NCBI GenBank assembly: GCA_937910665.1
Contig: CALEPR010000183.1
Location: 1 to 6,384, forward strand
Length of the DNA: 6,384 nt
Direction: 5' to 3'
Source of the DNA: an uncultured Selenomonadales bacterium
GTDB lineage: Bacteria > Bacillota > Negativicutes > Selenomonadales > Selenomonadaceae
The position numbers and the translations under genes were made by a program. Every line of letters starts with the position of its first letter. Within the stretch, counting starts at the first letter, position 1. The notes beneath the pieces are model-generated. The model saw nothing but the letters and a program-made list of their open reading frames with translations, was not told the DNA's origin and searched no databases. Shown piece after piece: positions 1 through 6,295 of the stretch.

Positions 1-1101
1 ATGAGCGGCATTGAAGGAATTAAGGACACTACAGTTGGAAATATAAATCCTGCGTTTGCGGCGGGAAAATTTACAGCCAAGCGCAGAATTTTTTCTGAAG
101 ATGAACTTGTCGAGGGAGTTGCGAGTGGCGACCGAATGATTTTGTCGCGAGCGATAACTTTGATCGAAAGCAACAGTCCGAAACATTTTGCAAAGGCGCA
201 GAGAATTTTGCAAAGACTTTTGCCGAGAACAGGGAAGGCTTTGCGAATTGGAATTACAGGAGTGCCGGGCGCGGGCAAGTCGACGATGATCGAGGCTTTA
301 GGAAATATGCTTTGCGACGAAGGACACAAAGTTGCTGCTCTCACAATCGATCCTACAAGTTCAGTCACCAAAGGATCAATTCTCGGCGACAAAACGCGAA
401 TGGGAACTTTGAGCCGTCGCCCCGAAGCTTTTATTCGCCCAAGTCCTGCCGGAGGAACTTTGGGCGGCGTTGCGAGAAAAAGTCGCGAAACAATGTTGAT
501 GTGCGAGGCGGCAGGTTACGACGTAATTATCATTGAAACTGTCGGCGTGGGTCAATCTGAAACAACTGTGCGGTCGATGGTGGATTTTTTCTTGCTGGTA
601 GTTTTAACCGGCGCGGGTGATGATCTTCAAGGAATTAAAAAAGGAATCATGGAACTTGCTGACGCGATTGTTATTAACAAAGCGGACGGCGACAATTTAG
701 TTCGCGCAAAAGTTGCTCGCGGTGAATATGAAAGAATGATTGAATTTATTCGCCCGGCAACTGAAGGCTGGCCTACTCACGCTTATCTTGCGAGTGCGGT
801 TGAAAAAACCGGGCTTCAAGAACTTTGGCAGGTGATTCAAGTTTTCAAAAAAATTACAACTGAAAGCGGCGTTTTTCAAAAGCGTCGCGACTCTCAACTT
901 CTTGACTGGATGTACGCGATGATTGACGAACATTTGCATAATTTATTTTTTGATGATGCAGTTATCACAGGTCGTATGCCCGAAATTAAAGAGGCGGTTT
1001 TGGGCGGAATAATTTCTCCGACTCAGGCGGTCGCCGAACTTGTAAAAATGTTTGACGTTAAACGTGCGGCTGAAAAAAAAGTTGACATCTTCAGCGGCTG
1101 A
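1..1101 (+). CDS. meaB: MeaB/ArgK-type GTPase, methylmalonyl-CoA mutase chaperone
   Basis: A cytoplasmic G3E-family P-loop GTPase. In this family the protein binds adenosylcobalamin-dependent methylmalonyl-CoA mutase, gates cofactor loading and protects the enzyme from inactivation, using GTP hydrolysis. The 366 residues show a Walker A motif GVPGAGKST at 87-95, the conserved SILGDKTRM segment at 126-134, the switch motif ETVGVGQSE at 179-187, the GAGDDLQGIKKG stretch at 204-215 and the base-specificity motif NKAD at 226-229. The helical C-terminal dimerisation part follows. Length is slightly above the usual 330 because of an N-terminal extension of about 30 residues containing NINPAF, which resembles the start of other anaerobe MeaB proteins, so the ATG at position 1 is credible. 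Its ribosome binding site lies outside the window. No mutase or epimerase gene follows it here. The family assignment is firm; the exact partner (methylmalonyl-CoA or a related acyl-CoA mutase) is inferred. Confidence 0.95.
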   Translation: MSGIEGIKDTTVGNINPAFAAGKFTAKRRIFSEDELVEGVASGDRMILSRAITLIESNSPKHFAKAQRILQRLLPRTGKALRIGITGVPGAGKSTMIEALGNMLCDEGHKVAALTIDPTSSVTKGSILGDKTRMGTLSRRPEAFIRPSPAGGTLGGVARKSRETMLMCEAAGYDVIIIETVGVGQSETTVRSMVDFFLLVVLTGAGDDLQGIKKGIMELADAIVINKADGDNLVRAKVARGEYERMIEFIRPATEGWPTHAYLASAVEKTGLQELWQVIQVFKKITTESGVFQKRRDSQLLDWMYAMIDEHLHNLFFDDAVITGRMPEIKEAVLGGIISPTQAVAELVKMFDVKRAAEKKVDIFSG

Positions 1102-1186
1102 AAAAAAGTAGTTCAGAAAAATTAAAATTTGTTGGACAGAAAGATTGTTGTTAAAAATTTTAGTGAATAAATTATTGCCGTGATGC

Positions 1187-1192
1187 AGGTGA
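1187..1192 (+). promoter_or_regulatory. Ribosome binding site for the HPr-like protein gene
   Basis: AGGTGA lies 6 nt before the ATG at 1199 and matches the 3' part of the AGGAGGTGA consensus. It favours 1199 over the next in-frame ATG at 1226, which has only an A-rich stretch in front of it. Confidence 0.6.
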
Positions 1193-1198
1193 AGGACA

Positions 1199-2140
1199 AT
1201 GCGAAGACACAAAGAAAAATTTCCGATGATATTTAAAAATGGTGTCGAAATCAATACGCTGGCAGATTTGCGGAAAAATTTTGACTTCAGAAAAATTATG
1301 GCTTACTTCCAAGAGAAAAAACTTGTTGCATGGTTGGACGACAGATTTTATTCTGATGAAGCCGATTCGATAAAAGCAATTAAACCTACAGATAAATATG
1401 CGCCACAAAAAATTTGTGATGTTCTCGGGATCAATTACGAAGATTATAGCGAAGATTTAGATGACGCAGAAACTATTGCTTGGAGGAAAAAACGCCGTCT
1501 GCATCTGAGCAAATATACTGACGACCCTGCGATTATAAAAAAAGTTGACAACGTAGCTTTTACTCAAGACGACTTGGAAGACATTTTGAGTGATTCGCCG
1601 ATCCCTGAAGTAATTTATCTTTGCGATAATTTTTTCCGCTTTCCTTCAGGAATTTTGCGTAAATCTTTTATTACTTACATTGGTCTCGGAGATAATGTCA
1701 AAGTTAAATTTGAAACTTCTAAACCAATAGTTCCAAATGAAGTGGGTATTACTTTTGAAAATATTGAAATCACGGACGAGGATCCCAACGACCTTGAGGA
1801 AGAAGTCGAGGAAGTCGAAGAGGAAGTTGAAGAAATAGAAGAAGATATAAAGGTTGAGGAATTTATTCCTGTTAATCGAAATATTGAAAATGAAATTGTT
1901 CAGGCAAGTTTTCTTCCTGCCTCTGCAATTACTCAAACTGCCCTTCGATTTAAGTCGCGGGTTTCCCTTCGTTGGGATGGAAAAACTACAGACGCAAAAA
2001 GTATTTTGATGGCAAAGTCGCGGGGTTTGGTGTCTGGGCAGAAAGTCAGAATTTTAACGGAAGGCGAAGATGCCGACGAAGCTATGGCAGCTATGAAAGA
2101 ATTGCTTGAGTTCGGTCCGAAACGTTCAGTCAGGTTTTAG
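1199..2140 (+). CDS. Uncharacterised protein with acidic linker and C-terminal HPr-like domain lacking the phospho-histidine
   Basis: No named family is recognised for the whole 313-residue protein, but three parts are visible. Residues 10-60 form a small module containing VAWLDDRFYSDEADSI; from memory this resembles N-terminal modules in uncharacterised proteins of anaerobic Firmicutes. Residues 61-190 are of unknown type. Residues 193-222 are almost all Glu, Asp and Val/Ile in a repeating EEVEEVEEE pattern, probably a charged linker or helix. Residues 228-305 align to PTS phosphocarrier HPr: Pro240 matches HPr Pro18 and Ser268 matches Ser46, with the same spacing of 28. Phe251, Ser253, Gly261-Lys262 and Lys267 also match. 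The residues at HPr His15 and Arg17 are Ser237 and Leu239, so PEP-dependent phosphotransfer is not expected. No signal peptide or membrane segment is seen. The conserved part begins near Met10, so a start at 1226 remains possible. It lies 97 nt after meaB and 47 nt before the permease-kinase. A regulatory, Crh-like role is inference. Confidence 0.85.
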   Translation: MRRHKEKFPMIFKNGVEINTLADLRKNFDFRKIMAYFQEKKLVAWLDDRFYSDEADSIKAIKPTDKYAPQKICDVLGINYEDYSEDLDDAETIAWRKKRRLHLSKYTDDPAIIKKVDNVAFTQDDLEDILSDSPIPEVIYLCDNFFRFPSGILRKSFITYIGLGDNVKVKFETSKPIVPNEVGITFENIEITDEDPNDLEEEVEEVEEEVEEIEEDIKVEEFIPVNRNIENEIVQASFLPASAITQTALRFKSRVSLRWDGKTTDAKSILMAKSRGLVSGQKVRILTEGEDADEAMAAMKELLEFGPKRSVRF

Positions 2141-2174
2141 GAAAATTATCTCCCTCTCGGTTTCTAACTCCTTT

Positions 2175-2179
2175 GAGGA
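2175..2179 (+). promoter_or_regulatory. Ribosome binding site deciding the permease-kinase start
   Basis: GAGGA sits 8 nt before the ATG at 2188. An in-frame TTG at 2173 overlaps this site and would add five residues, but it has no site of its own, so 2188 is chosen. Confidence 0.8.
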
Positions 2180-2187
2180 TTTTTTTT

Positions 2188-5067
2188 ATGGAAACAAAAA
2201 ATGTACCACTTAATGACAAAGTAAATTTACAAAAATATCTCTCTCCAATCAGCGTATGGGCTTTGGCTTTCGGCGCGGCAGTAGGTTGGGGGGCATTTGT
2301 TATGCCCGGCACAACTTTTTTGCCAATCGCAGGAATTATCGGTGCGGTCATCGGTCTTGCGCTCAGCGGAATTGTTATGCTGATTATCGGCTACAACTAT
2401 AACTATATGCTGAGACATTTTCCTGACGCGGGCGGCACATACGCTTACGCGAGAGAAATTTTTGGTCACGATTATGGTTTTTTAAGTGCGTGGTACATTA
2501 TTTTAGTTTATATTGCCATTGCTTGGGCGAATGCAACTGCTCTGACGCTTCTTTTTCGATATTTGCTTGGCGATTTTTTTCAAGTAGGTTTTCACTATCA
2601 AGTGGCAGGATTTGATATTTATCTTGGCGAGGCTTTATTAAGTTTGGCTGCTCTGTGGATTTTTGGAATTGTCTGTATACGCGGAGGAAAGTTTGCGGCG
2701 GGAGTTCAAACAGTCGCGGCAATAATTTTGTGTGTTGGAATTTTGGCAGGAATGGGAGCAGTAATTTCTCACGGAGGAGGAAATATTTTTTCAATCGAGC
2801 CGCATTTTGTTCCGAACACAGAACCAATTTCAAAAATTTTTGTAATTATGGTTTTATCGCCTTGGGCGTATGTCGGCTTTGAATCAATTTCACATTCGGC
2901 AGAGGAATTTAATTTTTCGACAAAAAAACTTTTTACAATTTTGATGACGGCAGTTTTGACAATCGCATTTGCATATATTTTTTTGACGGTGACGGCTGTG
3001 AGCGTTTTACCTGCGGCTTATGCGAATTGGTTTGAATATATCAGCGACTTAAAAAATTTGTCGGGCTATGAAAGTTTTCCAACATTGAACGCTTTTAAAA
3101 ATTTGCTGGGCGAAACAGGATTTTTAATATTCTGGGCGGCGGTAATGGGCGCGGTGATTACAGGAATATTGGGGAACACAATCGCGGCAAGCAGATTGAT
3201 TTATTCGCTTGCGCGAGATGATTTACTTCCGAAATGGTTCGCGAAGTTAAATAAATTTGGTTCGCCGCGAAATGCAATAATTTTTATAATGATTTTGTCT
3301 TTGCCAATTCCATTTTTCGGACGCACGGCAATTAGTTGGATTATCGACGTGAACACAGTCGGCGCGACGATCGCTTATGCATTTACTTCGGCAGTTGCTT
3401 TTCACCTCGCGCGGCAGGAAAATATTTTTTCAGTCAAAGTCACAGGCGTTATCGGTTTCATTTTTTCGGCAAGTTTTTTCCTGTACCTGATGATTCCAAA
3501 TTTCTGGGACATTAGCGCGATGCAGACCGAGTCATATTTTATTTTAATCTCCTGGAGCATTTTAGGTTTTGTATTTTTTTATTATGTTTTTTCTCGCGAC
3601 AAGTTGAGGCGTTTCGGAAAATCTACAGTCGTCTGGATTATGATGTTGTTCATGATATTTTTTACTTCTATGATGTGGTTGAGAGAAACGACGCACGACA
3701 CGACTCAAGAAGTTTTGGACAACTTGACGGCATATTATTTGCTTGACGAAGGCGCGGAGTATACCAAACAGCAAACAGATTATGTCAGCAGTAAATTGAC
3801 AAACGCACATTTGCTGCAAATGGGAATTGTGATACTTGCGCTGGTGATAATGTTCAAAATTTATAATTTGATGATGCATCGCGAGAAAGAATTGGAAGTT
3901 GAAAAAGTTGAAGCGGAACAGAGCAACCGAGCGAAGTCAACATTTCTGTCGAATATGTCTCACGACATTAGAACTCCGATGAACGCGATTATTGGTTATA
4001 CAACTTTAATCAAGAAAGAAAAAAATTTGCCGTCGAAGGCAATCAGTTATCTGAACAAAATTGAAACGTCAAACAAGCAACTTTTAAATCTGATAAATGA
4101 TATTTTGGATATGTCGCGAATCGAAAGCGGAAAAATGGAACTCAATCTTGAAAAGGCAGATTTAAAAAAATTTATGAATGAAGTTTACGATTTATTTTCG
4201 ACGCAAATGGAAACTAAAAATATTTCTTACGTCGTCACGGCGGACATTGAAAATAAATTTGTGCTTTGCGATATTCATTTGCTGAATCGTGTCCTGTTGA
4301 ATTTAATCAGCAACGCCTACAAATTTACTCCTGAAGGCGGAAAAGTTTCGGCGACATTGAAACAGTTTGGCGCGGAAAATAATTTTGCAAGTTATGAAAT
4401 TAAAGTCAGTGATACAGGAATGGGAATGAGTCCCGAGTTTGCAAAAAAAGTTTTCGACGCTTATGAACGCGACAGGACAGTTAATAATATTCAAGGCACA
4501 GGATTGGGCACGGCGATTACAAAAAGCATTGTTGACTTGATGGATGGAACGATTGAAGTTCAAACCGAACTCGGCAAAGGCACAGAATTTATTGTGAATT
4601 TGAATTTTGAAATTGCTCAGCCGGAAATTGAAACTGAAAATTTGCAAGATGAACAGATTGAAAGTGCGGTTGACTTTACAAAAATGAAATTGCTTTTGGT
4701 TGAGGATAATGAAGTTAATCGCGAAATTGCGTCGCTGATTTTGACCGAGTACGGTTTTAAACTTGACACGGCAGAGAATGGACAAATTGCAGTCGATAAA
4801 ATAAAAAATTCCGCGCCCGGAACTTTCGACGCAATTTTAATGGATATTCAAATGCCTATGCTGAATGGTTACGACGCGACAAAAAAAATTCGCGCAATTC
4901 CCGATCCACAGCTTGCAAATATTCCGATAATCGCGATGACAGCCAACGCCTTTGTCGAGGACATACAGGCGGCGAAGGACGCAGGAATGAACGCACATAT
5001 TTCAAAGCCGATTGATATTCAGCAAATGATTTCGACTTTGACAGAAGTTTTGGAAACCGATTCATAG
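2188..5067 (+). CDS. APC-family amino acid permease fused to a hybrid histidine kinase with receiver domain
   Basis: A 959-residue inner-membrane fusion. Residues about 18-468 are a 12-segment APC amino acid permease: the TM1 unwound motif GWGAFVMPG at 33-41, the TM6 motif PWAYVGFES at 225-233, and SRLIYSLARDDLLP at 335-348 after TM8, all typical of the superfamily. Two further membrane segments (about 480-497 and 542-562) flank a loop of about 44 residues predicted to lie outside the membrane. A charged helical linker (565-585) leads to the kinase. This has an H-box SHDIRTP with His592 as phosphoacceptor and D593/T596 as the likely phosphatase pair, an N-box with Asn709, a G1 box DTGMGM from 742 and a G2 box GTGLGTAI from 770. 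The C-terminal receiver has acidic E839/D840, phosphoacceptor Asp886, Thr918 and Lys940. No Hpt or DNA-binding output domain is present, so phosphate probably passes to a separate partner. All catalytic residues appear intact. Substrate is unknown, and whether it transports, senses or both cannot be told. It follows the HPr-like gene by 47 nt without an obvious terminator. Confidence 0.95.
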   Translation: METKNVPLNDKVNLQKYLSPISVWALAFGAAVGWGAFVMPGTTFLPIAGIIGAVIGLALSGIVMLIIGYNYNYMLRHFPDAGGTYAYAREIFGHDYGFLSAWYIILVYIAIAWANATALTLLFRYLLGDFFQVGFHYQVAGFDIYLGEALLSLAALWIFGIVCIRGGKFAAGVQTVAAIILCVGILAGMGAVISHGGGNIFSIEPHFVPNTEPISKIFVIMVLSPWAYVGFESISHSAEEFNFSTKKLFTILMTAVLTIAFAYIFLTVTAVSVLPAAYANWFEYISDLKNLSGYESFPTLNAFKNLLGETGFLIFWAAVMGAVITGILGNTIAASRLIYSLARDDLLPKWFAKLNKFGSPRNAIIFIMILSLPIPFFGRTAISWIIDVNTVGATIAYAFTSAVAFHLARQENIFSVKVTGVIGFIFSASFFLYLMIPNFWDISAMQTESYFILISWSILGFVFFYYVFSRDKLRRFGKSTVVWIMMLFMIFFTSMMWLRETTHDTTQEVLDNLTAYYLLDEGAEYTKQQTDYVSSKLTNAHLLQMGIVILALVIMFKIYNLMMHREKELEVEKVEAEQSNRAKSTFLSNMSHDIRTPMNAIIGYTTLIKKEKNLPSKAISYLNKIETSNKQLLNLINDILDMSRIESGKMELNLEKADLKKFMNEVYDLFSTQMETKNISYVVTADIENKFVLCDIHLLNRVLLNLISNAYKFTPEGGKVSATLKQFGAENNFASYEIKVSDTGMGMSPEFAKKVFDAYERDRTVNNIQGTGLGTAITKSIVDLMDGTIEVQTELGKGTEFIVNLNFEIAQPEIETENLQDEQIESAVDFTKMKLLLVEDNEVNREIASLILTEYGFKLDTAENGQIAVDKIKNSAPGTFDAILMDIQMPMLNGYDATKKIRAIPDPQLANIPIIAMTANAFVEDIQAAKDAGMNAHISKPIDIQQMISTLTEVLETDS

Positions 5068-5087
5068 ACAAACAATCAGGTTGAAAA

Positions 5088-5288
5088 TTATTGAAGCACA
5101 ATCCCGGTAACCCATTCATTTTTGTTGACTGCCTTTTTGTGAACCTGCGGCGCGATTCCGTGACTGTGCTGTTTATTCAATTTTGGTTTACGATTCGAGT
5201 GGCAGAAAATTTTTGTCGACGCTGAAAAATTTTTCCGAAGGCGCACGACACAAAAGTGTTGCCGTCCACTAAATTTTCTCTTCAGCAT
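5088..5288 (-). CDS. Doubtful 66-residue basic small ORF downstream of recX
   Basis: This reading frame starts with ATG at 5288, 7 nt past the recX stop codon, and ends with TAA at 5088. It is rich in Lys, Arg and His and has two cysteines (residues 13 and 29). Its last 25 residues, ending EWVTGIVLQ, look more protein-like than the first 40. A GGAGGA site exists near the recX end but lies 17 nt from the ATG, too far for normal use. The frame overlaps the inverted repeat at 5095-5170, so the composition may reflect RNA or DNA structure instead of coding. No family is recognised. It could be a chance frame, the remnant of a gene, or a real small protein. Confidence 0.2.
   Translation of the reverse strand: MLKRKFSGRQHFCVVRLRKNFSASTKIFCHSNRKPKLNKQHSHGIAPQVHKKAVNKNEWVTGIVLQ
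5095..5170 (-). repeat. Imperfect inverted repeat, possible structured RNA
   Basis: Two 13-nt arms, 5095-5107 and 5158-5170, are complementary around a 50-nt interior. ATTGA at 5090-5094 also pairs with TCAAT at 5177-5181 across a 6-nt bulge, and inside the loop 5114-5118 can pair with 5140-5144. Two positions (5101/5164 and 5114/5144) are A-C mismatches on the plus strand but G-U pairs on the minus strand, so the fold is better if transcribed from the minus strand, in the recX direction. One mismatch (5104/5161) remains on either strand. It does not match any structured RNA that I recognise; tmRNA, SRP RNA and attC sites were considered and do not fit. Confidence 0.45.
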
Positions 5289-5295
5289 GCCAAAT

Positions 5296-5766
5296 CTAAA
5301 AAAAATCCTCCAAGACTTCAGAAATAATTTCGGAGGAAAAACCTTTTGCAGAGAGATGCTGATAAATTTTATTTTTGATTTTAAATTTTTCTTTGTTGTC
5401 AATTTCACTCAGGTCGAGATCGGCAAATTTTTTTTCAAAAATATTTTTTGCAACTTTAAAGTCGCGTTGCTCAAAGTCTGCAGGAATTAAATCTGTCACA
5501 AAATTTTTTTCAAAGCCGCGCTGAATAAGTTTCGCGCAAATTTGTCTGACGCTCAATTTTTCTGCCGCATAAAGACTTTCAAATTGTCTGCGGCAGGTAT
5601 CTTCGTCATTCAGATAATTTCTGTCTGTCAAAGTTTCAATCGCGCTTTCGACTTCAGTCGCGGAATATTTTTTTGCCAACAATTTTTTTCGCAAATGTTC
5701 GGAACTTTGTTCTTGCCTAGCCAAAAGTTCAGCCGCCTTCATCAAAGCAGTTTTATTTTGTTTCAT
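5296..5766 (-). CDS. recX: RecX, regulatory protein of RecA
   Basis: A cytoplasmic protein of 156 residues, the normal length for the family. RecX binds RecA filaments and usually restrains their growth and activity in recombination and the SOS response. The protein is entirely helical and shows the tandem three-helix units of the family: the first contains ALMKAAELLARQEQSSEHL (7-25) and the hallmark YLND at 51-54, the second LSVRQICAKLIQRGF at 71-85, and the third IYQHLSAKGFSSEII at 134-148. The start is ATG at 5766, with GGGAG 9 nt upstream. The acetyltransferase stop codon lies 19 nt before this start on the same strand, so the two are probably one operon. recA is not adjacent in this window, unlike in genomes where recX follows recA directly. 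No LexA-type operator was recognised. Confidence 0.92.
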   Translation of the reverse strand: MKQNKTALMKAAELLARQEQSSEHLRKKLLAKKYSATEVESAIETLTDRNYLNDEDTCRRQFESLYAAEKLSVRQICAKLIQRGFEKNFVTDLIPADFEQRDFKVAKNIFEKKFADLDLSEIDNKEKFKIKNKIYQHLSAKGFSSEIISEVLEDFF

Positions 5767-5785
5767 AAAAAATTTCTCCCGCAGA

Positions 5786-6256
5786 TCAATCTGAAAAATT
5801 TTCCAACGTCATCGCAATTTCGTCGCAGTTTGGAAATTTCGGACACTCGATACATTCTTTCCAAATTTTGTGAGGCAGAGATTCTTTGGTAGTTGTTTTA
5901 AAACCGAGCGACTGAAAAAATTCAGGACTGTAAGTAAGCGTGAAAAATTTTTTAACTCCGACTTCCAAACCGTCCTGCAAAAGTTTTTTTACAATTTCCG
6001 CGCCGATACCTTGACGCTTGAAATCAGGATGGACAGCCATAGATCTTACTTCGGCAAGTTCGTTCCAAGTTAAATGCAGTGCTCCTGTCCCCACAATTTT
6101 TCCGCTCTCGACATCTTCGGCGACTACAAATTCGCGAATAATTTCATAAAGAACATTGTGCGGTTTCGGCAACATAATACCTTGACTTGCGTAACCGGAA
6201 ATCAAATTAAAAATTTCTTCCACGTCGGAAAATTTTGCGTGTCTGTATCTCAACAA
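5786..6256 (-). CDS. GNAT N-acetyltransferase, resembling short-form N-acetylglutamate synthase (ArgA-like)
   Basis: A single-domain GNAT acetyltransferase of 156 residues that transfers an acetyl group from acetyl-CoA to an amine. The core acetyl-CoA loop RQGIGA is at 81-86, preceded by the strand EVRSMAVHP (69-77). The pattern GTGALHLTW (56-64), then the beta-bulge region, then FFTLTYSPEFFQSLGF (104-119) resembles the short N-acetylglutamate synthases such as the mycobacterial ArgA, which acetylate glutamate for arginine synthesis. That substrate is inference from resemblance. The C-terminal tail has Cys135, Cys138 and Cys144 in a C-x2-C-x5-C arrangement, a possible metal site. The start is TTG at 6256: CACCTC on the plus strand (GAGGTG on the minus) gives 8-nt spacing, and an in-frame TGA at 6271-6269 rules out a longer protein. 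A second TTG at 6253 is the only close alternative. It follows the tRNA by 39 nt and precedes recX by 19 nt. Confidence 0.9.
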   Translation of the reverse strand: MLRYRHAKFSDVEEIFNLISGYASQGIMLPKPHNVLYEIIREFVVAEDVESGKIVGTGALHLTWNELAEVRSMAVHPDFKRQGIGAEIVKKLLQDGLEVGVKKFFTLTYSPEFFQSLGFKTTTKESLPHKIWKECIECPKFPNCDEIAMTLENFSD

Positions 6257-6264
6257 AGTTTCTA

Positions 6265-6270
6265 CACCTC
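6265..6270 (-). promoter_or_regulatory. Ribosome binding site supporting the TTG start of the acetyltransferase
   Basis: GAGGTG on the minus strand ends 8 nt before the TTG at 6256. It overlaps the in-frame stop TGA (6271-6269), so translation cannot begin further upstream in this frame. Confidence 0.75.
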
Positions 6271-6285
6271 AGCTTAAAAATTTGC

Positions 6286-6295
6286 AAAAAAAAAA
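6286..6295 (-). terminator. U10 tract directly after the tRNA 3' end
   Basis: Ten consecutive T residues on the minus strand follow the encoded CCA of tRNA-Ser. Next to the tRNA acceptor and T-arm helices they could act as a weak intrinsic terminator or a 3'-processing signal. Full termination here would leave only about 30 nt for a promoter and leader of the acetyltransferase gene, so partial read-through is likely. Confidence 0.35.

Larger units (their letters stand above)
5068..5295. other. Convergent intergenic region with extensive self-complementarity
   Basis: This stretch of about 230 bp separates the 3' ends of the permease-kinase (plus) and recX (minus). No well-supported gene is seen. 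It holds the inverted repeat described separately and a second group of short complementary segments: 5198-5202 with 5266-5270, nested around 5214-5218 with 5246-5250, with the palindrome GAAAAATTTTTC at 5224-5235 near the tip. An alternative hairpin is ACAC-AAAA-GTGT at 5248-5259 flanked by GGC/GCC. None has the GC stem followed by a U-run of a classical intrinsic terminator. Termination of the two converging transcripts is nevertheless the simplest role for it. Confidence 0.5.

Noticed and set aside
1098..1116. CTGAA/TTCAG hairpin at the end of meaB as a terminator
   Set aside because: The stem is only 5 bp with a 9-nt loop and is followed by A residues instead of a T-run.
1132..1170. Possible promoter in front of the HPr-like gene (TTGGAC followed by AT-rich sequence)
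   Set aside because: The -35 match is poor and no clear TATAAT-like box at proper spacing was found.
2173..2187. Longer start (TTG at 2173) for the permease-kinase
   Set aside because: It overlaps the GAGGA ribosome site that is ideally spaced for the ATG at 2188 and has no ribosome site of its own.
4303..4785. 160-residue open frame on the minus strand inside the kinase gene
   Set aside because: It lies opposite the conserved ATPase and receiver coding sequence, its product is low in recognisable motifs, and it is best explained as an antisense shadow.
5080..5190. Integron attC site or other recombination site at the inverted repeat
   Set aside because: The core RYYYAAC/GTTRRRY boxes are not present in the right arrangement, and there is no integrase or gene cassette nearby.
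5224..5235. Perfect 12-nt palindrome GAAAAATTTTTC as an operator
   Set aside because: A-run/T-run palindromes of this kind are common in this AT-rich sequence, and it lies between gene 3' ends where an operator is unlikely.
5287..5892. Plus-strand open frames opposite recX and the acetyltransferase (5287-5490, 5542-5892)
   Set aside because: Their products are Phe- and Lys-rich without motifs, as expected opposite AT-rich genes; the minus strand carries recognisable protein families.
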